Part shown: positions 58,652 through 64,000 of the stretch, piece after piece
How the letters are laid out: every line of letters begins with the position of its first letter
How positions within the stretch are numbered: the first letter of the stretch is position 1
NCBI GenBank assembly: GCA_002104905.1
Contig: MCFE01000282.1
Span: 39,572-103,571 of the forward strand
Direction of reading: 5' to 3'
Length of the DNA stretch: 64,000 nt
Origin: Basidiobolus meristosporus CBS 931.73
Lineage: Eukaryota > Basidiobolomycota > Basidiobolomycetes > Basidiobolales > Basidiobolaceae
The notes under the pieces: generated by a model
What the model saw: only the letters and a program-made list of their open reading frames with translations
What the model was told of the DNA's origin: nothing
Databases searched by the model: none
Translations under genes and position numbers: made by a program

Positions 58652-58904
58652 CCTGAGAAGTGAGAATCTGAATATATCTGAGCTAAGTTATACTGGTTTG
58701 CGGTAGCTGAATTGTGGCCGGAATGGCCAGTAGACTGGGGGAACTGAGATGAATTTCTGGGCGATCACTGGCCATATTTTCTAGGCAAATCTGGCCAATT
58801 AGCATTTCAAGGATTTCAGCCAATCAGAGCCTTTACTTTGCCCGATGGTTGATCAAGCCATCTCCCAATGAGCACACATCAATTTATTAATCAAATTTTG
58901 CTGG

Positions 58905-58975
58905 ATCCAGGATTTGAACCCACAACCATGGGTATGGAAGGGTTAGGGATAACCACAAGGCTAAGTGTTCTTGGT
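58905..58975 (-). promoter_or_regulatory. Pol III type 2 promoter of the SINE
   Basis: A and B boxes at tRNA spacing (see the SINE entry). The fold is not a good cloverleaf, so I do not call a functional tRNA gene. Confidence 0.65.
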
Positions 58976-58976
58976 T

Positions 58977-58995
58977 AGCTTAGGTTTAGGGGGGG
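58977..58995. repeat. Internal telomeric stretch at the LINE 3' junction
   Basis: AGCTTAGGTTTAGGGGGGG: degenerate telomeric repeats ending in seven G, directly joined to the LINE 3' end. Confidence 0.8.
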
Positions 58996-59050
58996 AGACA
59001 GTCACCAACAGGTGAAATCTTTATTTCAGTTGAAACAAAGAAGCCAGCGC
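58996..59050 (-). promoter_or_regulatory. LINE 3' UTR with conserved stem-loop
   Basis: Runs from the ORF2 stop to the telomeric junction. Contains GGCTTCTTTG, an AATAAA (59022-59027 region on the minus strand) and the hairpin 59002-59006/59011-59015 with a 4-base loop. Shared by the SINE and the truncated tail. Likely the recognition site for the reverse transcriptase. Confidence 0.7.
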
Positions 59051-61818
59051 TACTGTTGTAGCTTTGATACAAGAGTGTGTAGCTGAGGGGAATTTGTAGG
59101 TAAGTTAATAAGAAGTGATGATAGTTCTTCAGTGCTCAAGACACTGTTCAGTGGGAAGGGGGGTAGCAAGAGAGGTAAGAATGACTTGTGAACAACATTA
59201 ATGAGGGGAATGTGATAAGGATTGATATTCATCATAAAGGGAGTGTGCTGCTGCAGATATTGCTGCCAAAGGTCTGTCAAGTACTTCAGGTAGGCCAGCT
59301 TGGGTTTTTCTGACTGCAGAATAAATTCTGCAAACTTCTTGACTTCAGGATCTCCAAGTATAGTTCTCCAGCAGGAGCCAGGTGTTGTGTGGTGTGTTCT
59401 CTTCCAGGCCTTAATCAGTGGGTTGTTGCAGTGGTGAAGTCTGAGATATAATCTGGTTCTAAGGTAGAGAAGTCTGATCTTATAGGGCATAAACCCAAAA
59501 GCACCAAGAATAGCATGTCTGTAGGGGCATTCAGGCAAATGAGGCACCAAGGAGGTAATGCACCATACTGCAAACTTGTCAAGCTTAGTGCAGTCTCTAG
59601 AAGTAAGAGAGAGAAGTGGTAAGCCAAATTCCAGTACAGGGAAGACAAACTGCTTGAGTAGAAGAAGGCAGCTGGGAGCTGAAGTTGTAGGAGGAGTAAC
59701 AGCCAGTAGCTTGTGGAGTGCCTGTCTTGCCAGGATAATTCTCTTCTTCAGGTGTGCTCCAGAGTCTAGTCCAGTAGGAAGGAAAGGAAAGCCAAGATAT
59801 GTAGCAGAAACCTGAGCAGGTAGAGTGGAGTTCTCTAAGGTGATGGGAGAGCCCAAAGGTACTGTCTTTGCAATGGAAAGCTGGAGATTATTCTTCTGCA
59901 GATACTGGTGGATGGTCTGGGAGTCTTGTTGCACATTGGAGGAGGATATTCTGATGTCATCAGCAAAGAGAGTAACCAGGCAGTCAGCTGAGAGTCTTGG
60001 GAAATCATTCAGGAAGATGGCAAACAGTATAGGACCAAGCACAGAGCCTTGAACCACTCCATTAGGAACTGAGAACACAGCTGATTGCTCACTTGGGTGC
60101 AGAATTCTTGCTTGTGGATCCAGAAACAGGGACCTGACAAGGAGGGTGAGAGAGGTACTGGAGAAGCATTGCAACTTGGACCAAAGCAGATTTCTGTCAA
60201 CTGAATCAAAGGCCTTAGTAATATCAAACAGAACTGAGGGATACCTGCACTGGAGAGAGTGATCTTGGCTAAGTATGACTGCATATTCCAAGGAGAGGCC
60301 AGGAACAAAGCCAAACTGTGCAGGATGAAACTTGAGAGAGTCAGAGTAGAGCTCCTGAGCAAGCAGAAGCTCAAACACCTTTCTGCAGGTGGGCAGCAGA
60401 GATATTGGCCTGTAGGAGCTAGGATCCAGGTGCTTTCCTTTACCCTTGTACAGTGGCAGAACATTTGCAAAGGACCATTCCTCAGGAGTAGAAAGCTGGG
60501 CTGAGCATTGCTGAAACAGTGGAAGCAGAAGTGCAGACATGGCCTTGGTACTAGTCTTCAGAAGCTCATAGGAGATTGTGTCCACACCTGGAGCAGTAGA
60601 GTTGGGAAGCCTCTTGAGCACATTATGGATTCTCCTTTGATCAAGTGCAAGTGGGATGGGCAGAGTCTTGAAGTCAGGATGAAAGCCAGGAGTTGAGTAC
60701 TGCTTTGTAGAGAAGAAGATGTTAGCCAGCTGTTCTGTTGAAGGTAACTTCCTGGAAGAGGGCCGCATTGCCCTGTAGAGTCTTGATACTGTTCTTGTTA
60801 TAGAGTTGGAAGATTGCAGAGGCAAGGAACTCATAATATGATCCCAGAGCTGAGTATGCAGAGTGTGGTGAATTGCCTTGGAGTGGTGTATTGCTGTCAG
60901 GAGGAGTTTCTCTGTTTTTGGGTTAGGGAAACTCAGGTAGCTTTGTTGCAGGGCTGAAACAATGGATTCCCATTTTCTTGAGGTAACAGCAGTAGTCTTG
61001 CATGGCAGTGAGAGGGAGGCAGACACCAGAATCAGATGCTTCACAAAGAGCCAGGCATAGTTGAGATCATCTGGCAGAGAAAGTAGCAAACTGGCAAGCT
61101 TCAAGTAGTTCCCAAAGTCTTTCTTCTGATTCTTGGTAGCTTTGTGGGTGAGCACAGTAAGTTTTGGCAGCTTCTTCTTCACAACTGGTTGCATAGAAAG
61201 GGACCAGGCTGGGTGGTCAGAGGCTCTCAAGGATCCTAGCTCAGCTCCAGAGAATTGCTTAACTTCATCCACAAAGTAGAGGGCAGCAGCAGCAGGGCAG
61301 ATCCAGTCAACACATCTTTTCTCAGATTGGGCACCTAGTGCTAGCAGATGGCTTTCTCTCAGGAAGTTCAGTAGGAATGTAGACCTTGGCTTCATTCTTG
61401 CAGTCAGAGTAGTCTTGTTCTCAGGATGGGGAATGTTGAGATCTCCAAGCAAGATAATAGGTGTTGATATAGATTGCTGGTATTGCTGAACTTTCTGGCA
61501 TATAACGTGCACTTCCTGAAGGGCAAGACTTGGAGGCAGATAGCAGAGCACCAGACTGATAGTTGGCAACTGGAGAGCAGCACAGTAAGGGGAGTAAAGA
61601 GGAACACAGAGCTGAGGAGTATTGATTGTAGAAGAGATGAAGCAGATAGAGGAGGTATTCTTTGTTCTAGGAGTAGAAAAGCAATATAGATTAGTCAAAA
61701 GTATAGAGGGTAGCTGGACATCAATCAAACACAGGAGGGAAAATCTTGAAAGAAGTCTCTCTAGAGTTGGTCTTGATGGCTGTATGCTGTTGCAGTTAAG
61801 CAACAGAACTTCAGGTAG
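59050..61818 (-). CDS. LINE ORF2: AP-like endonuclease and reverse transcriptase
   Basis: About 920 codons, open from just after the ORF1 stop. An apurinic-type endonuclease domain comes first: LLLNCNS, CLIDVQ (the usual QET catalytic Glu appears as Asp), ILLGDLN, VDWIC and ASDHPAW. Reverse transcriptase follows: NSTAPGVDTISYELLK, VLPLYKGKG, YRPISLLP, FGFVPG, DITKAFDSVD, GVVQGSVLGPILF, the catalytic TLFADDIRIS and the thumb. The C-terminal part has CYxC-like ECPYRHAILGAFG. There is no RNase H and no terminal zinc knuckle. No AUG occurs before the GDLN motif in this frame, so translation must start by readthrough from ORF1, by a non-AUG codon, or by reinitiation. Confidence 0.92.
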   Translation of the reverse strand, partial: LPEVLLLNCNSIQPSRPTLERLLSRFSLLCLIDVQLPSILLTNLYCFSTPRTKNTSSICFISSTINTPQLCVPLYSPYCAALQLPTISLVLCYLPPSLALQEVHVICQKVQQYQQSISTPIILLGDLNIPHPENKTTLTARMKPRSTFLLNFLRESHLLALGAQSEKRCVDWICPAAAALYFVDEVKQFSGAELGSLRASDHPAWSLSMQPVVKKKLPKLTVLTHKATKNQKKDFGNYLKLASLLLSLPDDLNYAWLFVKHLILVSASLSLPCKTTAVTSRKWESIVSALQQSYLSFPNPKTEKLLLTAIHHSKAIHHTLHTQLWDHIMSSLPLQSSNSITRTVSRLYRAMRPSSRKLPSTEQLANIFFSTKQYSTPGFHPDFKTLPIPLALDQRRIHNVLKRLPNSTAPGVDTISYELLKTSTKAMSALLLPLFQQCSAQLSTPEEWSFANVLPLYKGKGKHLDPSSYRPISLLPTCRKVFELLLAQELYSDSLKFHPAQFGFVPGLSLEYAVILSQDHSLQCRYPSVLFDITKAFDSVDRNLLWSKLQCFSSTSLTLLVRSLFLDPQARILHPSEQSAVFSVPNGVVQGSVLGPILFAIFLNDFPRLSADCLVTLFADDIRISSSNVQQDSQTIHQYLQKNNLQLSIAKTVPLGSPITLENSTLPAQVSATYLGFPFLPTGLDSGAHLKKRIILARQALHKLLAVTPPTTSAPSCLLLLKQFVFPVLEFGLPLLSLTSRDCTKLDKFAVWCITSLVPHLPECPYRHAILGAFGFMPYKIRLLYLRTRLYLRLHHCNNPLIKAWKRTHHTTPGSCWRTILGDPEVKKFAEFILQSEKPKLAYLKYLTDLWQQYLQQHTPFMMNINPYHIPLINVVHKSFLPLLLPPFPLNSVLSTEELSSLLINLPTNSPQLHTLVSKLQQ

Positions 61819-61821
61819 TCA
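61816..61821 (-). promoter_or_regulatory. Putative stop-codon readthrough site UGA-CUA
   Basis: The minus strand reads GCC TGA CTA CCT between ORF1 and ORF2, which share a frame. UGA followed by CUA is the best characterised leaky stop context in eukaryotes. Whether it is used here is inference. Confidence 0.55.
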
Positions 61822-63354
61822 GGCAGAGTTTGTAGCTTCTTCAGAGGCAGCATTGACAATGTGACCTGCAGAGTCCCAGAGCTCTTCAAATGGTGCATCA
61901 CTTAAGTCAGCAAGGAGGGAAATGGCATGGTTCTTGAGGAAGTATGCCACATCATAGGAGGGGGCTTGTCTCTTGATGGCAGCAAAGAAAGACAGAATGG
62001 CAACATGGGCTGGAGGCTTGTTGAACAGTAGAGAGTCAGAGGATTCAGATTCTTCAGGCACTATCTTGAAGTCAGTTTTCAGCCAGTTAAGGTTCTTCTC
62101 CACAAAGGCAACAAATGGGTCAGCAATGTTTTGGTCTAGGATAACCTCCAGAATCTTCCCTTTTCTCCAGGCCAGGTTGACAATTCTTGAGAGCTGAATA
62201 TTGCATGCCTTGAGTGCTTTCCTGATGTTGGAAATGGGAGTCCAGGGAACTTGCTTCAAGTACACCACAGTCCAGGTAGAAGCTGGTGGTAGGTTTGCTG
62301 GGGGCTTGTAAGTCCTTCTGTGTGGCAATGGAGCTGCAGTAGTCAGATTGGAGTCCACATTCTCAGTAGAGGGTTTTCTTGATGTCTCTTGCTGAATGGT
62401 ACTGGAGCTGGATGTGTTGATAATTCTTGCTAGAACCTTGCCTGCATAAGTCTGAGGTATAGCTGAGGTGACTGTAGAGGTGGTGGCAGCTGGTGCAGGT
62501 GGAGAGGCAGAAACTGAAGCAGGAACTGAGGTCACCTGGGAGAAGGCAGTAGAAGCAGGTTTTCTGGGAGGAACAGAGTTCACTATCCAGTTGTTCTGTA
62601 AAACACTGGAGTAGCTTTTCTGTGGAACAGGATCTTGCTCTTGAACAGGAATAGAAGCAGCAGGCTGGGGCTGAGCAGTAGTGGTAAGGCAGTGGCACTC
62701 CAAGGAAGCTTTTTGCAAGGCATCTCTGGCAGTTTTCAGGGCAGTATTGGCTTCATTCTTGAGCTTCTTGCATTGGGCATCCAGTCTCTTGTTTTCAATA
62801 GTCAGGGCAGTATTGGCAGCCTCTAAATCAGCAATTCTCTTCTCAATTGCAAGGAATCTCTGAAGAAATGCATCAGTAGAAGTGCTGGCATCTGGGAGAG
62901 CAGTGGCAGGAATAGAGTCCATTGACAGTGGGCTTCTTGGAGGCAAGGAAAGTGGACTGGCAGATTCAGGCACAAAAGGAGATATCCTGGCAGGAGGAGA
63001 AGGAGTATCCAAGGCAGTAACAGAGGCAATTCTTGTTGGTGAAGCAGCAGCAGGGGAGGCAAGCCTGTTCAGAAACTGGGCAGGAGAGAGTGCTTGAGGA
63101 GAGGGAGTCTTCAGCTTGCCAAGCATGTCTTCCATCAGAGTGATACCAATATTCCTGGTGCATTTGCAGAGAAAAGTAAGCTTCCTGAGTCTGCCAGCTC
63201 TTCCATTCCTTCTGATAGTTCCTTTGTTTCCACAGTTGGGGCAAGAAATCTTCTTGATAGACTTGTCAAAGCAATCAAGAACCTTCCTTTCAGGTGTAGT
63301 GGGCTCCTGTTGAGGTTTTGGTGGCATATCCAGAGTTTCAGCTTCAAATTTCAA
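61819..63354 (-). CDS. LINE ORF1: zinc-ribbon, coiled-coil, RNA-binding-like protein
   Basis: 511 residues from the ATG at 63354. A zinc ribbon lies at about residues 28-65 (CFDKSIKKISCPNCGNKG ... FLCKCTRN). Then comes a long Pro/Ser/Ala-rich linker, and then a coiled coil at about 160-215 (FLQRFLAIEKRIADLEAAN, LDAQCKKLKNEA). After a second low-complexity linker, a C-terminal globular part (about 355-440: STWTVVYLKQVPWTPISNIRKALKACN, GKILEVILDQ) resembles an RRM-like or esterase-free L1 ORF1 C-terminal fold. The likely role is chaperoning the LINE RNA. The TGA stop (61821-61819) is followed directly by CTA and is in frame with ORF2. Confidence 0.88.
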   Translation of the reverse strand: MKFEAETLDMPPKPQQEPTTPERKVLDCFDKSIKKISCPNCGNKGTIRRNGRAGRLRKLTFLCKCTRNIGITLMEDMLGKLKTPSPQALSPAQFLNRLASPAAASPTRIASVTALDTPSPPARISPFVPESASPLSLPPRSPLSMDSIPATALPDASTSTDAFLQRFLAIEKRIADLEAANTALTIENKRLDAQCKKLKNEANTALKTARDALQKASLECHCLTTTAQPQPAASIPVQEQDPVPQKSYSSVLQNNWIVNSVPPRKPASTAFSQVTSVPASVSASPPAPAATTSTVTSAIPQTYAGKVLARIINTSSSSTIQQETSRKPSTENVDSNLTTAAPLPHRRTYKPPANLPPASTWTVVYLKQVPWTPISNIRKALKACNIQLSRIVNLAWRKGKILEVILDQNIADPFVAFVEKNLNWLKTDFKIVPEESESSDSLLFNKPPAHVAILSFFAAIKRQAPSYDVAYFLKNHAISLLADLSDAPFEELWDSAGHIVNAASEEATNSA

Positions 63355-63396
63355 TTTTTGAGATTTTTGGGTGATTTTTGATGGGCGGGATCAAAA

Positions 63397-63410
63397 TTAG
63401 GGTTAGGGTT
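63397..63410. repeat. Internal telomeric stretch at the LINE 5' junction
   Basis: TTAGGGTTAGGGTT directly beyond the LINE 5' end. Confidence 0.9.
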
Positions 63411-63770
63411 GCGCGCTGTGACTGCTTTTTACGATCGCAAGGTCAGAACCTAGGAAAAAATAAAAATAGTTAGTAAAGGTGATTTAATGGATGGATGGAT
63501 GGATTCGGAGTCAGATTCAATCAAAAAATCAAATCGTTGACTAATTTAAAGAGGAAAAAATAAAAATAGTTAGTAAAGGTGATTTAATGGATGGATGGAT
63601 GGATTCGGAGTCAGATTCAATCAAAAAATCAAATCGTTGACTAATTTAAAGAGGGAAAAAATAAAAATAGTTAGTAAAGGTGATTTAATGGATGGATGGA
63701 TGGATTCGGAGTCAGATTCAATCAAAAAATCAAATCGTTGACTAATTTAAAGAGGGAAAAAATAAAATAG
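63411..63770. repeat. Subtelomeric 100-bp tandem satellite
   Basis: After a 42-bp unique GC-rich piece (GCGCGCTGTGACTGC...), a unit of 100-101 bp begins at about 63453, 63553, 63654 and 63755. Copies 1-3 are almost identical and differ mainly by one G in the GAGG/GAGGG start. Each contains four GGAT repeats and ends CGTTGACTAATTTAAAGA. Copy 4 stops after AATAAAATAG. Confidence 0.95.
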
Positions 63771-64000
63771 TTAGGGTTAGGGTTAGGGTTAGGGTTAGGG
63801 TTAGGGTTAGGGTTAGGGTTAGGGTTAGGGTTAGGGTTAGGGTTAGGGTTAGGGTTAGGGTTAGGGTTAGGGTTAGGGTTAGGGTTAGGGTTAGGGTTAG
63901 GGTTAGGGTTAGGGTTAGGGTTAGGGTTAGGGTTAGGGTTAGGGTTAGGGTTAGGGTTAGGGTTAGGGTTAGGGTTAGGGTTAGGGTTAGGGTTAGGGTT
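63771..64000. repeat. Telomere (TTAGGG)n
   Basis: About 38 perfect TTAGGG copies running to the right edge of the window. The G-rich strand runs 5'-3' outward, as at a right chromosome end. Confidence 0.99.

Larger units (their letters stand above)
58456..58976 (-). mobile_element. SINE-like element with tRNA-type promoter and LINE-derived tail (unit S2)
   Basis: On the minus strand the 5' end carries an A box TAGCCTTGTGG (58963-58953) and a perfect B box GGTTCAAATCC (58920-58910), 43 bp apart, as in tRNA genes. The body has no open frame but has four short hairpins. The last 60-70 bp (58515-58456) match the 3' UTR of the neighbouring LINE, including the stem-loop TCACC/GGTGA and the AATAAAGATTTC block. 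The 3' end abuts telomeric repeats. A tRNA head, unrelated body and LINE tail is the standard SINE plan; mobilisation by this LINE is inferred. About 520 bp. Confidence 0.75.
58996..63396 (-). mobile_element. Full-length telomere-associated LINE (unit S3)
   Basis: A non-LTR retrotransposon on the minus strand with two coding parts in one frame, a short 3' UTR (about 55 bp) and no poly-A. The 3' end meets degenerate TTAGGG repeats on the centromere side. The 5' end at about 63396 meets TTAGGGTTAGGGTT (63397-63410) on the telomere side. Telomeric sequence on both sides and lack of truncation indicate insertion at a chromosome end followed by renewed telomere addition. Coding capacity looks intact apart from the UGA between ORF1 and ORF2. 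Confidence 0.9.

Noticed and set aside
58941-58948. GGTTAGGG inside the SINE head as a telomere joint
   Set aside because: It lies between the A and B boxes and is not at an element edge, so it is likely coincidental.
58905-58976. A functional tRNA gene on the minus strand
   Set aside because: A and B boxes are good, but the acceptor and anticodon stems do not pair, and the sequence runs on into a SINE body.
58456-58976. Unit S2 as a merely decayed LINE copy
   Set aside because: Only the last 60-70 bp match the LINE, and the body has no trace of ORF2; the tRNA-like head points to a SINE.
63453-63770. CRISPR-like array
   Set aside because: The 100-bp units are near identical throughout with no variable spacers, and this is a eukaryotic subtelomere.

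Overview
The window is the right-hand end of a fungal chromosome. The last 230 bases (63771-64000) are an unbroken run of TTAGGG. The protein genes are typical of fungi: many short GT-AG introns of roughly 45-90 bases and small intergenic gaps. Recognisable products include tyrosine aminotransferase, SLS1, GH63 glucosidase I, YOD1, a METTL3/IME4-type enzyme, LSm3 and Fis1. I cannot fix the lineage from sequence alone; an early-diverging or filamentous fungus would fit.

Layout. (1) 1 to about 20.6 kb is AT-rich, gene-free transposon ground. It holds a decayed minus-strand copia whose LTR carries a 733-bp foldback palindrome, a decayed plus-strand copia, and a repeat family encoding a coiled-coil-like protein. 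It also holds a decayed tnp2 (CACTA-like) transposase, split by a 697-bp solo LTR that was itself hit by a nearly complete copia with a perfect 5-bp target duplication. (2) About 20.6-53.7 kb is a gene island: TAT, tRNA m3C methyltransferase, CCDC12/Cwf18, a RING-TRAF-PA14 protein, a mitochondrial ferredoxin, LSm3, Fis1, PhoD-like phosphatase, SLS1, glucosidase I, a HeH/SAP membrane protein, a probable GPI protein, YOD1, METTL3-like, a dolichyl-diphosphatase-like PAP2 protein, and a head-to-head inverted duplicate of a secreted isochorismatase-fold gene (one copy broken). A small secreted protein lies at its right edge. (3) About 54.4-58.36 kb returns to repeats: a truncated LTR and a third copy of the coiled-coil repeat carrying a solo LTR with its target duplication. 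(4) 58.36-64.0 kb is a telomere-built domain.

The telomeric domain is the most interesting part. Three retroelement 3' ends, all on the minus strand and all with the 3' end facing the centromere, are each joined to a TTAGGG-like stretch ending in a run of 5, 6 or 7 G. They share a 3' tail with a conserved stem-loop. One is a full-length LINE (ORF1 with zinc ribbon and coiled coil; ORF2 with AP-type endonuclease and reverse transcriptase). One looks like a SINE with a tRNA-like Pol III promoter, four hairpins with compensatory changes, and the LINE tail. One is a short truncated tail. The orientation is that expected if the telomeric 3' end primes reverse transcription. In the LINE, ORF1 and ORF2 share a reading frame and are separated only by a UGA codon followed by CUA. 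ORF2 has no AUG near its start, so stop-codon readthrough is a natural hypothesis. Distal to the LINE come a short internal telomere stretch, three and a part copies of a 100-bp satellite, and then the terminal telomere, which begins inside the fourth satellite copy at a TTAG.

All of this was read by eye. Intron positions are inferred from GT-AG signals and protein continuity. No database search was run.
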